A model generated the notes under the pieces. It had not been told where the DNA came from. It worked only from the letters and a program-made list of their open reading frames with translations, and made no database searches. A DNA stretch of 64,000 nt, taken from contig CADEFN010000008.1 of NCBI GenBank assembly GCA_902826615.1, positions 82,902 to 146,901 of the forward strand, in the 5' to 3' direction. Of the stretch, positions 17,128-25,674 are shown in pieces. The stretch comes from an uncultured Gemmatimonadota bacterium. GTDB taxonomy: Bacteria; Gemmatimonadota; Gemmatimonadetes; Gemmatimonadales; Gemmatimonadaceae. Position 1 is the stretch's first letter; every line of letters starts with the position of its first letter. Both the position numbers and the translations under genes were made by a program.

Positions 17128-17906
17128 GCGCTCCAGTGCACGAACCGGAGAATCGTGGTCTCTACATCTCTGCCGAGCAGCGCGCGCATGCGCTCGACCG
17201 GCTGAATGCGCGCCGGTTTCGTCCGCTGACATTTCTGTGGGAGTGGACGCGGTCGATGGTGTTCGCCCTCATCATGTTTTTCTTCCTCCACGTGTTTGTC
17301 ATGGAGGCCTTCAAGATCCCGAGTGGATCCATGGAGGGCACACTGCGGGTGGGTGATTTCCTGCTCGTGAACAAGGTGGTGTACGGCGCGGAGCTCCCGG
17401 TCACCCACAAGCGCCTCCCGGCGGTGCGTGCGCCTCAGCGCGGAGACGTCATCGTCTTCAAGTATCCGCCCGATCCCAGCAAGAACTACGTGAAGCGTCT
17501 GGTGGGGATGCCGGGCGACACACTGGCCATGCGCAACGGGACCCTCATTCGGAACAATGTGCGGGTCGAAGAACGCTACGTCCGGCACATCGAACCCGAG
17601 GCGGATCCTTCGGGTGAGGAGTTTCGCTGGCAGAACGACTACCTGGTGAAGACGGCCGAGGCCTCCATCGGGTATCGTCCGTCGCGTGACAACTGGGGGC
17701 CGATCGTGGTGCCGTCACGGCACTATTTCACGCTCGGTGACAACCGCGATAACTCGTCCGACAGCCGGTACTGGGGATTTGTCCCTGACTCGCTGGTACG
17801 TGGCAAGCCATTGTTTGTGTACTACAGCTACGATCCCGACACCACCACCCGCCTGCCGTGGCTCACACGGGTGCGGTGGGGGCGGCTCGGCGAGCGCATT
17901 CACTAG
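17124..17906 (+). CDS. lepB: Signal peptidase I
   Basis: A 260-residue inner-membrane serine protease that removes signal peptides from secreted proteins. A single N-terminal helix (MVFALIMFFFLHVFVM) is followed by the catalytic box FKIPSGSMEGTL with nucleophile Ser69. The general base is in NYVKRLVGMPGD (Lys124). The C-terminal box LGDNRDNSSDSRYWGFVP is present. All canonical residues are intact. ATG 17124 is preferred over an upstream TTG since it overlaps the previous stop codon. It is followed 14 bases later by the primary sigma factor gene. Confidence 0.96.
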   Translation: MSAPVHEPENRGLYISAEQRAHALDRLNARRFRPLTFLWEWTRSMVFALIMFFFLHVFVMEAFKIPSGSMEGTLRVGDFLLVNKVVYGAELPVTHKRLPAVRAPQRGDVIVFKYPPDPSKNYVKRLVGMPGDTLAMRNGTLIRNNVRVEERYVRHIEPEADPSGEEFRWQNDYLVKTAEASIGYRPSRDNWGPIVVPSRHYFTLGDNRDNSSDSRYWGFVPDSLVRGKPLFVYYSYDPDTTTRLPWLTRVRWGRLGERIH

Positions 17907-17920
17907 GCAACGGAGCACGC

Positions 17921-18832
17921 GTGACGGACCCCTCAATCTCCGAAGCCAACGAAGCACCGGTTCGCCGGAAGAGCAGTGCCAGCCGGCTGGCCCGGCGCTC
18001 GGCATTCGACGAGGGATCACTCGATCAGTATCTGCGCGACATCTCGGCCTATCCGCTGATCACGCGCGAAGACGAGGTCGCGCTGGCCGGCCGAATTCGC
18101 ACCGGAGATCAGGACGCGCTGGATACCCTCGTACGGTCCAATCTCCGCTTCGTCGTCTCGGTCGCCAAGAAGTATCAGAATCAGGGCGTGTCCCTCTCCG
18201 ACCTGATCAACGAGGGCAACCTCGGGCTCATTCGCGCCGCCCACAAATTCGACGAGACCAAGGGGATCAAGTTCATCTCCTACGCGGTCTGGTGGATTCG
18301 GCAGGCCATTCTGCAGGCGCTGGCCGAACAGTCACGTATTGTCCGGGTGCCCCTCAATCGCGCGGGCACGCTGCACCGGATCGGAAAACGCGCCAACATG
18401 TTGTTGCAGGAGCTGGGACGTGAGGCGACCCACGCCGAGATTGCTGACGGCATGGACATTACCGTCGAGGAAGTGGCCAAGACCATGTCCATTTCCCAGG
18501 CCCACCTCTCGCTCGATGCACCGCTGACGCCGGGCGAAGACAACAAACTCCTCGATTACCTCCCCGACAACCTCAATCCCACGCCCGACGAGCAGACCTT
18601 CGAAAAGGCGCTCACGGAGTCGATCGAGGACGCGTTAGGCAGCCTGAAGGAGCGCGAAGCAAAAATCCTGCGTCTCTATTTCGGGCTCGAAGGTGAGGAG
18701 CCGATGACCCTCGAACAGATCGGGGCGCTGCTCGGCATCACGCGTGAACGGGTGCGTCAGATCAAGGAAAAGGCCCTGTCGCGCTTGCGCCATGTGTCGC
18801 GCGCACGCGCCCTGGAGTCTTTCCTCGGGTAG
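17921..18832 (+). CDS. rpoD: Primary-type sigma-70 factor (RpoD/SigA family)
   Basis: A 303-residue sigma factor without region 1.1. Region 1.2 starts SLDQYLRDISAYPLITREDE. Region 2 holds RSNLRFVVSVAKKYQNQGV, the -10-contacting KGIKFISYAVWWIRQAI, and the RIVRVPLNRAGTLHRI linker. Region 4.2 is the helix-turn-helix TLEQIGALLGITRERVRQIKEKAL. The short form resembles the housekeeping sigma factor of Bacteroidetes-like bacteria, which recognises promoters unlike the E. coli consensus. GTG 17921 follows a well-spaced GGAG and removes an unconserved N-terminal stretch that overlaps lepB. It could be a group 2 factor, but the full set of conserved regions favours housekeeping. Confidence 0.93.
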   Translation: MTDPSISEANEAPVRRKSSASRLARRSAFDEGSLDQYLRDISAYPLITREDEVALAGRIRTGDQDALDTLVRSNLRFVVSVAKKYQNQGVSLSDLINEGNLGLIRAAHKFDETKGIKFISYAVWWIRQAILQALAEQSRIVRVPLNRAGTLHRIGKRANMLLQELGREATHAEIADGMDITVEEVAKTMSISQAHLSLDAPLTPGEDNKLLDYLPDNLNPTPDEQTFEKALTESIEDALGSLKEREAKILRLYFGLEGEEPMTLEQIGALLGITRERVRQIKEKALSRLRHVSRARALESFLG

Positions 18833-18850
18833 GTTCTGCGCGAGCCCTCC

Positions 18851-19282
18851 ATGACCGGCACGCATACCCCGCTGTCAAACGAACCGAACACCGACCTGCC
18901 GTTGCGTTTTCCGTCGGTCGGGGAGTTGCTGCGGCTCGTCGGCCGGGTGGCGCGCGTACGTTGCCCGTCCTGCGGCAAGGGACCCGTCCTCGTCCACTGG
19001 TTGCGGATGCGGGAACACTGCGGGCATTGCGGGCTCGCACTCGAGCGCGGGGAGGGGGACTACTTCATCGGCTCGATGATGTTCAATCTGGTCATCGCCG
19101 AGTTCGCCTTTGCCGGGCTCTTTGTGGGCTGGCTCCTCTGGCAATGGCCTGACGTGGGCTGGAACACCATTCAAGTGGTGGCGCCCATCGGGATGCTGGT
19201 TGCCCCGGTCCTCTTTTTCCCGGTCTCCAAGCTGGCCTGGCTGGCCTTCGATCTGGCTTTTCGACCGGATCGGCCCCGCTGA
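18851..19282 (+). CDS. DUF983 membrane protein with zinc-ribbon-like cysteines
   Basis: A 143-residue protein. A cytoplasmic N-terminal part ends in CPSCGKGPVLVHWLRMREHCGHCGLALERGEGDYFIGSM, shown partly as RCPSCGKGPV and HCGHCGL, giving two CxxC pairs typical of DUF983. Two membrane helices follow (about 78-100 and 107-130). The function of DUF983 is unknown. It starts 18 bases after the sigma factor and is probably in the same transcription unit. The stretch between its stop and the yajQ start is 58 bases and holds a TATCTT element immediately before yajQ. Confidence 0.88.
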   Translation: MTGTHTPLSNEPNTDLPLRFPSVGELLRLVGRVARVRCPSCGKGPVLVHWLRMREHCGHCGLALERGEGDYFIGSMMFNLVIAEFAFAGLFVGWLLWQWPDVGWNTIQVVAPIGMLVAPVLFFPVSKLAWLAFDLAFRPDRPR

Positions 19283-19340
19283 GCGGCTCCCCCAGCCTCG
19301 CTCGTTCGTCCGGCTGCTGCGACCGTCTATCTTCCCCACC

Positions 19341-19841
19341 ATGGCCGACAACTACTCATTCGACGTGACCACCGGGGTCGATCTGCAGGAGGTCGACAAC
19401 GCGGTGAACCAGGCGCAAAAGGAGATTGCCCAGCGCTACGACTTCAAGGGATCGAAGGCCGCCATCGACTTCCAGCGGGCCGAAGGAAAGCTCAAGCTGG
19501 TGGCCGACGACGACTTCCGGATGCGCGCCCTGTACGATGTGCTGCTCTCACGCCTCATCAAACGCGGCGTGCCGGTCAAGAACCTCGACGAGGGAGAGCT
19601 GATCGAGGCGGGGGGCGATACCGTGCGCAAGGAAATCGGGCTCAAGATGTCGCTGGACACCGAAACCGCCAAGAAGGTGGTGTCGGCCATCAAGGAGGCC
19701 AAACTCAAGAAGGTGCAGGGGTCCATCCAGGGTGATCAGGTGCGTGTCAGCTCGCCGTCAAAAGACGAACTGCAGACCGCGATCACGCTGCTGCGTGGCC
19801 AGGATTTCGGGGTCGAGCTGAAGTTCGGTAACTACCGCTGA
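19341..19841 (+). CDS. yajQ: YajQ-family nucleotide-binding protein
   Basis: A 166-residue protein with the DUF520/YajQ signature: NYSFDVTTGVDLQEVDNAVNQ near the start, AQRYDFKGSKAAIDF, and KKVVSAIKEAKLKKVQGSIQGD. YajQ folds as two RNP-like domains and binds RNA or nucleotides. In Xanthomonas a homologue is a cyclic-di-GMP effector, which may connect with the HD-GYP protein upstream, though that is inference. The first ATG in the conserved frame was taken; a much longer frame into DUF983 is spurious. The stop shares one base with the next ATG. Confidence 0.95.
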   Translation: MADNYSFDVTTGVDLQEVDNAVNQAQKEIAQRYDFKGSKAAIDFQRAEGKLKLVADDDFRMRALYDVLLSRLIKRGVPVKNLDEGELIEAGGDTVRKEIGLKMSLDTETAKKVVSAIKEAKLKKVQGSIQGDQVRVSSPSKDELQTAITLLRGQDFGVELKFGNYR

Positions 19842-20797
19842 TGTCGCCCGTCCTCCCCTTCGCCCCGCGCCGCGTCGCCATCGGCGCCAACGCCCATGCC
19901 GAGATCACGAGCTGGCTGCGGGAGCGCTGCCCTGACCTCGAGATCCGCGGCGCGCGCATGGTTGATGTGACCCAGGCCGACATGGATTGGGCCGAGGTGT
20001 ACATCGGCTTTCGTCGCCCGCCGGCGGCGTCCACGCTGGGCGCGGTGCAATGGGTGCACTGCACGGGCGCCGGCGTGGATTCCTGGCTCAACCCCGAGAT
20101 CGACCGCGCGGTGCTCCTCACACGCACGCCGGAATCGTTCGGGCCGGCCATTGCCGAATGGGCGGTGGCGCGAGTGCTGGCCTTTCAGCAACAACTGCTC
20201 GAGGTGTCACGCGCGCAGGCCGAGCGCCGCTGGGCGTCCCGCGACATCCAGAGTGTGGCCGGGACGCGAGCGCTCCTGGTCGGCACAGGCGATGTAGGGA
20301 GTGCGGTAGCCCGGCAGCTCGCGGCCCTCGGTATTCGGGTCACCGGGGTGTCCCGTACGGGGCGAAGCGACGAAGCGTCGTTTGCCGCTGTCTATCCCGT
20401 GAGTGCGTTGCCACACCTGGTCGGTGACGCCGACTGGATTGTGCTGACGCTTCCAATCACGCCGAACACACGTGGCCTCTTCAGTCGCGACATACTGCGG
20501 CGCTGCAAGGGGGCGGTGCTGCTCAACGCAGGGCGTGGCGCAGTGGTCGAGGAAGCGGCGCTTCCCGATGCACTCGATGCCGGGTGGCTGCGTGGGGCCG
20601 CGCTCGACGTTTTCGAGACGGAGCCCCTGCCGGAGTCGTCGCCACTGTGGGGGCATCCCGCAGTGATGATCTCGCCACACATCTCCGGCCTCACCACCGT
20701 CGCCGGGGCTGGCGAAGGGTTTCTCGAATGTCTCGCCTCGCTTGAGGGGGGACAGCTGCCCTCGCGCTGGGTCGTCGATCGCGATCGGGGGTACTGA
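19841..20797 (+). CDS. D-2-hydroxyacid dehydrogenase family protein
   Basis: A 318-residue NAD-dependent oxidoreductase. The nucleotide-binding fold carries LLVGTGDVGSAVARQL (GxGxxG, about 148-153). The catalytic region shows NAGRGAVVEEAAL, ALDVFETEPLPESSPLW and MISPHISGLT, with the catalytic Glu/His pair and the expected Arg region. The family reduces 2-keto acids or oxidises 2-hydroxyacids; it also includes phosphoglycerate and glyoxylate reductases, so the substrate is open. It begins on the last base of the yajQ stop codon and is followed by rimO after 4 bases, so translation is tightly coupled. Confidence 0.9.
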   Translation: MSPVLPFAPRRVAIGANAHAEITSWLRERCPDLEIRGARMVDVTQADMDWAEVYIGFRRPPAASTLGAVQWVHCTGAGVDSWLNPEIDRAVLLTRTPESFGPAIAEWAVARVLAFQQQLLEVSRAQAERRWASRDIQSVAGTRALLVGTGDVGSAVARQLAALGIRVTGVSRTGRSDEASFAAVYPVSALPHLVGDADWIVLTLPITPNTRGLFSRDILRRCKGAVLLNAGRGAVVEEAALPDALDAGWLRGAALDVFETEPLPESSPLWGHPAVMISPHISGLTTVAGAGEGFLECLASLEGGQLPSRWVVDRDRGY

Positions 20798-20801
20798 CCG
20801 G

Positions 20802-22211
20802 ATGAAGTTTCACGTCGTCACGTTAGGCTGCGACAAGAACACCGTCGACAGTGAGCGCTACATTGCCGAACTCGCGGCCCATGGTGCCGAGGCGGTGCTC
20901 AATGCAGGTGACGCCGACCTGGTGGTGGTGAACACCTGCGGCTTCATCGATGCAGCCAAGAAGGAAAGCATCGACGCCATCCTCGAAGCGGCGCGCCTCA
21001 AGGACAGCGGGCGCTGCCGCATGGTCGCCGCGGTGGGGTGCATGATCGAACGGCACAAGGCCGAGCTGGTCGACGCCATGCCCGAAGTCGACCTCTTCCT
21101 TGGCACGACCGAAACTGACCGCTTGGTCGCCGAGGTGCAGGAGCGCGGCCTGCTTGATGACGCACCCCTGCTCGCGCACCCGGGTGTACGTCTGTATGCG
21201 GGCGATGTGCCGCACATCCGCTATCTCAAGGTGTCGGAAGGCTGCGATCATGGATGCGCCTTCTGCGCCATTCCCCTCATGCGCGGGAAACACCGGTCGT
21301 TCGGCCTCGATGCCCTGGTGCAGGAAGTACAGCTGCTGGAGGCGCAGGGCGCGCGCGAGGTGAATCTGGTGGCGCAGGACCTGGCGCACTACGGACGCGA
21401 TGTGCGCGATGGACGTGCCCTCCCCGAATTGCTCGGCGCCCTGGTGCGAGAGACCGGTATTCCCTGGTTTCGCCTGCTCTACATTTACAGTGCAGGGCTC
21501 ACCGACGAAATGCTGGAGCTGATGGCACGTGAGCCCCGGATCGTGCCATATCTCGACATCCCCATGCAGCATGCCGCGGACAGCGTGCTCGCCCGGATGC
21601 GACGCCCCGAACGGCAGGCTCGGCAACGCGACAAGATCCGGCACGTGCGCGACGTGGTGCCCGACCTCGCGATTCGTTCGACCGTCATTGTGGGGTTCCC
21701 CGGCGAAACCGAAGAGGAATTCCAGCAGCTGCTGGACTTTCTCGACGACGTGCAGCTGGAACGTGTCGGTGCCTTTGCCTATTCACCGCAAGAAGGCACG
21801 CGCGCGTATGACATGGCGGACGATGTGCCTGACGAGGTCAAACGGGAGCGTCTCGAACGGGTGCAGGAATTGCAGCGTCACATCACCGGCGAACGCTACG
21901 CCCTCCTGCTGCAGCGACCACTGCGGGCCATCGTCGACCGCCGTCCCACCGCGCCAGGAGTGCCGGCGCAGGCGCGAGTCACGGCGCAGGCCGACGACAT
22001 CGATGGGGTGACGTGGGTGGTCACCGACGCAGCGCCAGGCACTGTGCTCGAGGTGACGCCAACCGAGGTGGTCGACGACTACGATCTCCGGGCTGACGTG
22101 ATCCGGGTGCTGGACACGCCCTCTGCGGCGTCAGTCCCTAGACCCGGAAGGCAGCTCCCGGTTGCCGGTACGGGAGCGGGTGCCGCCTTCGGTCGACCAT
22201 TCTCCTCGTGA
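20802..22211 (+). CDS. rimO: Ribosomal protein S12 methylthiotransferase RimO
   Basis: A 469-residue radical-SAM enzyme that adds a methylthio group to the conserved aspartate of ribosomal protein S12. The N-terminal MTTase domain has FHVVTLGCDKNTVDSE (Cys10), VVVNTCGFID and VAAVGCMIERHK. The radical-SAM cluster is CDHGCAFC (Cys148, 152, 155). A C-terminal TRAM-like domain includes DYDLRADVIRV. RimO rather than MiaB is indicated by TLGCDKNTVDSE. An extended frame 60 bases upstream lies within the dehydrogenase and is rejected. The last 25 or so residues past the TRAM domain are an unconserved tail rich in Pro, Gly and Arg. Confidence 0.96.
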   Translation: MKFHVVTLGCDKNTVDSERYIAELAAHGAEAVLNAGDADLVVVNTCGFIDAAKKESIDAILEAARLKDSGRCRMVAAVGCMIERHKAELVDAMPEVDLFLGTTETDRLVAEVQERGLLDDAPLLAHPGVRLYAGDVPHIRYLKVSEGCDHGCAFCAIPLMRGKHRSFGLDALVQEVQLLEAQGAREVNLVAQDLAHYGRDVRDGRALPELLGALVRETGIPWFRLLYIYSAGLTDEMLELMAREPRIVPYLDIPMQHAADSVLARMRRPERQARQRDKIRHVRDVVPDLAIRSTVIVGFPGETEEEFQQLLDFLDDVQLERVGAFAYSPQEGTRAYDMADDVPDEVKRERLERVQELQRHITGERYALLLQRPLRAIVDRRPTAPGVPAQARVTAQADDIDGVTWVVTDAAPGTVLEVTPTEVVDDYDLRADVIRVLDTPSAASVPRPGRQLPVAGTGAGAAFGRPFSS

Positions 22212-23437
22212 AGGTCGGCCTCGTCGCGCTCCTGACGGCTGGTTTGTGGGCGGTCATCCCGCCTACGCCTCCGGAGCAGCAACTGTCACGTATCAAGGCG
22301 CCGAGCCAGCTTCGTGTGGTGCTGGCCTCCGGGCGCGACGAAGTGCCGGTCGGTGGTGCGACGCCGTGGAAACTGGTGGACGCCTGGAGCCGCACGCATG
22401 CCCGAGGCACCGAGGTCGCCTGGGACATCGTGCGCGACGGACGACGCTTGCGCGCCCGCTCGCGCGATGGACGTTCCGTGACGGCCTGGAGTGAAGAACC
22501 CTTCGGACTGGTCGGCGATGGTACCTCCGACGGTGTGAGCTGGGAGGGACGCCGCTATCGGGGTGAGTTGCGATACGTCGCCACCGACACCGCTATCGTG
22601 GTGGTCAACGTGCTCCCCATCGAGGAGTATTTGCGCGGGGTGGTGCCCCTGGAGATCGGGCCACGCAAACCTAACGAGCTGGCCGCCGTCGAGGCCCAGG
22701 CCATCGCGGCCCGTTCGTATACGGTGGTCCGCGCCCTCGAGGGGGTCACACAACCCTGGGATCTCACGGGGAAGGCCACTGATCAGGTGTATGGTGGTAT
22801 GTCCGCCGAGACCGCGCTGTCGGACAACGCCATTCGCACGACCGAGGGGCTGGTGCTGACATGGGGTGGGCAGGTGGTGCGGGCGCCCTATCACTCCACG
22901 TGCGGTGGAACCACGGCCGCGCCGACTGAAGTGTGGCAGGGTGGCGCCGATGCCTGGCTGCGCTCCGTGAGCGATCGTGTCCCGGGGTCCGACAAGGCCT
23001 GGTGCGAGATCTCTCCGCGATTTTCATGGGAGCGCGAGTTTTCCCATGACCAGCTTGTGACGGCGCTGAGACGTCTGCCACAGGCGCGCAACGTCCGTGA
23101 GATTCGCGCCGCAGGTGTGTCGGGCGTCACGCCGTCGGGGCGCGCACGTTCACTCGTGCTCACCACCGATGCTGGTGCCGTGGCATTGGCCGGTAACGAG
23201 ATGCGCTTTGCGCTTCGGTCGCTTGGTGGCGAGATACTGAACTCCACCTATTTTTCTGCCCATTCCTCTCCCGGGCCCGGTGGTCGCGTGCAGCAGCTTC
23301 GGTTGCGCGGCCGGGGCAACGGACATGGGGTCGGCATGTGTCAGTGGGGCGCCATCGGGCGGGCGCGAGCCGGGATGGACGCGGCCAGTATTCTGCTCGC
23401 GTACTATCCGGGCACACGACTGGCACAAATTCAGTAG
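22208..23437 (+). CDS. SpoIID/LytB-domain protein
   Basis: A 409-residue exported protein. It has a short hydrophobic N-terminus and, from about residue 125, the SpoIID/LytB domain: VLPIEEYLRGVVPLEIG (with the usual EYLxGV), EAQAIAARSYTVV, and a C-terminal GNGHGVGMCQWGA. SpoIID in spore formers is a peptidoglycan lytic transglycosylase acting on denuded glycan. Homologues in non-spore-formers are thought to bind or cut peptidoglycan. The catalytic Glu equivalent is present in IEEYLRGV. GTG overlaps the rimO stop (GTGA). It is unlikely to be linked to sporulation in this organism. Confidence 0.9.
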   Translation: MKVGLVALLTAGLWAVIPPTPPEQQLSRIKAPSQLRVVLASGRDEVPVGGATPWKLVDAWSRTHARGTEVAWDIVRDGRRLRARSRDGRSVTAWSEEPFGLVGDGTSDGVSWEGRRYRGELRYVATDTAIVVVNVLPIEEYLRGVVPLEIGPRKPNELAAVEAQAIAARSYTVVRALEGVTQPWDLTGKATDQVYGGMSAETALSDNAIRTTEGLVLTWGGQVVRAPYHSTCGGTTAAPTEVWQGGADAWLRSVSDRVPGSDKAWCEISPRFSWEREFSHDQLVTALRRLPQARNVREIRAAGVSGVTPSGRARSLVLTTDAGAVALAGNEMRFALRSLGGEILNSTYFSAHSSPGPGGRVQQLRLRGRGNGHGVGMCQWGAIGRARAGMDAASILLAYYPGTRLAQIQ

Positions 23438-23476
23438 GGTACACAGAATCACCTGCAGGGGAGGGCAGCACACGGC

Positions 23477-24481
23477 ATGAGCACACCACTACGTCTCGCG
23501 GTTGTTGGTGCAGGCGCTATCGCACAGCTGACACACCTGCCGGTGTTGTCCAGGATGCGCGGCGTGTCGCTCGTTGCCCTGATCGACAACGATCAAGCCA
23601 AGGCACGCGCGCTGGCAGATCGCTTTGGCATTCCCGACGTTTTTACCGACCTCGAAGACGCCCTGGGCTACGGTGTGCTCGATGCCGCGATCGTCGCCAC
23701 GCCCAATCACTTGCACGAGCCCCACATCCTGGAGCTGCTGGCCTCGGGTGTCGATGTCTTTTGCGAGCGCCCCCTGTCACTCACGGCGCGTGGTGTCGAA
23801 CGCATCCTGCTGGCAGCGACACGCGCCAAGAAGAAGGTGCTGATCGGCAACAACCATCGCTTTCGTGCCGACGTACAGGCGCTCACACGATTTGTCCGCG
23901 GGGACGAACTCGGGCGGCTCGGCGGCATTCGTGCCGGTGCGTATCATCCGCGCGGGCAGGTGGAAGGGTGGCGGTTGCGCCGTCAGGAGTCAGGGGGCGG
24001 AGCGTTGTTCGAGCATGGATTTCCGCTGCTCGATCTGGCGATGTGGACCGCCCAGTTTCCGGCACCCGAACGTGTCTGGGCCAGTATGCAGCGCGCTCGT
24101 GGTGCCAACGCGGTCGAGGAGCGCGCCCTGGTAAGTGTGGAGTGCGAACATGGCCTCACCATTTCTCTCGACCTCTCGTGGGCGTACGTCGGCGAGGAGG
24201 AACGCTGGTGGTTCGAGGCTCATGCGCAGCGCGGCAGTGCCCAGCTGGCTCCATTGCGGGTGGTCAAGGAACTCAACGGCAAGGCCGTCAACGTCACACC
24301 GACAGGCGCCGCCACACGCGAGAGCCCGTTCATTCAGTCCTATCGCGCTGAGCTTACGCACTTCGTCTCCGTGGTGCGCGGCGAAACGCCGTATCACCCG
24401 CCGACCGACCAGGTCATCGTCCATCGGGTGCTCGAAGCGGCCTACAAGTCGGCAGAAGACGGCAAGGAAGTACGGTTCTGA
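23477..24481 (+). CDS. Gfo/Idh/MocA-family oxidoreductase
   Basis: A 334-residue NAD(P)-dependent enzyme. The Rossmann motif is VVGAGAIAQLTHLPVL (residues 9-24), with VATPNHLHEPH. The family's catalytic-lysine box, usually EKP, reads FCERPLSLT here, so Lys is replaced by Arg98. The C-terminal sheet domain includes GGGALFEHGFPLLDLAMW, with a His-Asp arrangement at the expected place. Typical substrates are sugars or inositols. The Lys-to-Arg change may alter catalysis or signify a binding role. It is preceded by a GGGGAGGG run 12 bases before the ATG, a good ribosome site, and its stop overlaps the DUF4105 gene start. Confidence 0.9.
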   Translation: MSTPLRLAVVGAGAIAQLTHLPVLSRMRGVSLVALIDNDQAKARALADRFGIPDVFTDLEDALGYGVLDAAIVATPNHLHEPHILELLASGVDVFCERPLSLTARGVERILLAATRAKKKVLIGNNHRFRADVQALTRFVRGDELGRLGGIRAGAYHPRGQVEGWRLRRQESGGGALFEHGFPLLDLAMWTAQFPAPERVWASMQRARGANAVEERALVSVECEHGLTISLDLSWAYVGEEERWWFEAHAQRGSAQLAPLRVVKELNGKAVNVTPTGAATRESPFIQSYRAELTHFVSVVRGETPYHPPTDQVIVHRVLEAAYKSAEDGKEVRF

Positions 24482-25674
24482 TGCGCGGCTGGCGTCTGCT
24501 GTGTGGGGTACTGCTGGCCGTGGCTGGTGCACGTGGAGCAGCCCAGGAGCCGGTCGCCGAACCCGGCGCCGAACTCGACATCTATGTGATGACGATGGGG
24601 CCGGGCGACGCCATCTGGGAGCGCTTCGGTCATAACGCACTGGGTGTGCGAAATCGCGTGACGGGCGAGGATGTGGTCTACAACTGGGGGGTGTTCCGCT
24701 TTACCGAAGCAGACTTTCTTCCCCGCTTTCTCCGCGGAGAGATGCGTTACTCCGTGGAGGCGTACGACGCACAAGGCACCGTGGCGCACTATCAGCAAAC
24801 CAACCGGTCGGTGTGGATTCAGGACCTCGCGCTGACACCCACCCAGAAGGTAGCCCTTCGTGACTTTGTGGAGTGGAACGCGCTCGAAGCCAACAAGTTC
24901 TACCGCTACGACTACTTTGGCGATAACTGCTCAACGCGGGTCCGGGACGTACTCGATCGAGTGCTGGGCGGGGTGCTGCAGAAGCAGTTTGGGGAATTGC
25001 CGAGTGGGCGCTCCTTTCGCGACGAGGCACGGCGCCTGACCGACATGGACTTTCTGTATACCGGGATCGACATCGGTCTCGGGTCCCCGTCCGATCGCGA
25101 GATGACACGCTTTGAAGCGATGTTCATTCCGATGCGATTTCAGGAGTCGCTGCGCGAGGTCAAGGTGGCCGGGGCCGACGGTATCATGCGGCCAATTGTT
25201 GCCGAAGAGCGCGAAGTCTTTCGCGCCACCCGTGCCGCCGACCTCGAGGCGCCAGCCAGTCATCAGCTTCGTTATCTCATCATCGGGTTCGCGTTGGCCC
25301 TCCTCCTCTGGATTGCCGGGTCAAAGGGAGGTGCCGCGGCGCGAGCGGCGCTCGGCACCTGGTCGGTGATTGCCGGGATCTTCGGGATGCTGCTGGTGGG
25401 ATTGTGGGGGTTCACGCGTCATGTGTGGGCGTACGAAAACATGAACCTCCTCTTTTTCAGCCCACTCTGGTTTCTCGTGGCCTACCTCGCCTTCCGGAAA
25501 GCAGTTCCCGCACAGGCCGCCAAGGTGCTGATTGTGGTTTGTCTCGCCGGTACGGTCGCGGGGCTGGTGTTCGGTCTGCTGCGTGTCCCACAGGCTGCCG
25601 AGCAGATCGCGCTCCTGGCCGCTTTCCCCAACCTCGCGGTCCTCGCACAGCTCTGGAAGCGCCGCACCGCATGA
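24481..25674 (+). CDS. DUF4105 (Lnb-like) protein, candidate lipoprotein N-acyltransferase
   Basis: A 397-residue protein: signal sequence (residues 1-21), a periplasmic DUF4105 domain (about 30-230), then five membrane helices (about 262-283, 292-315, 322-342, 348-368, 374-394). The domain has ERFGHNALGVR (His51) and DYFGDNCSTRVRD (Cys150). These are the His and Cys that DUF4105 proteins conserve, in the spirit of NlpC/P60 thiol enzymes. A Bacteroides DUF4105 protein has been described as Lnb, which N-acylates lipoproteins in place of Lnt. The same job here is inference. It overlaps Gfo/Idh upstream and hyuA downstream by 1-4 bp. Confidence 0.85.
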   Translation: MRGWRLLCGVLLAVAGARGAAQEPVAEPGAELDIYVMTMGPGDAIWERFGHNALGVRNRVTGEDVVYNWGVFRFTEADFLPRFLRGEMRYSVEAYDAQGTVAHYQQTNRSVWIQDLALTPTQKVALRDFVEWNALEANKFYRYDYFGDNCSTRVRDVLDRVLGGVLQKQFGELPSGRSFRDEARRLTDMDFLYTGIDIGLGSPSDREMTRFEAMFIPMRFQESLREVKVAGADGIMRPIVAEEREVFRATRAADLEAPASHQLRYLIIGFALALLLWIAGSKGGAAARAALGTWSVIAGIFGMLLVGLWGFTRHVWAYENMNLLFFSPLWFLVAYLAFRKAVPAQAAKVLIVVCLAGTVAGLVFGLLRVPQAAEQIALLAAFPNLAVLAQLWKRRTA

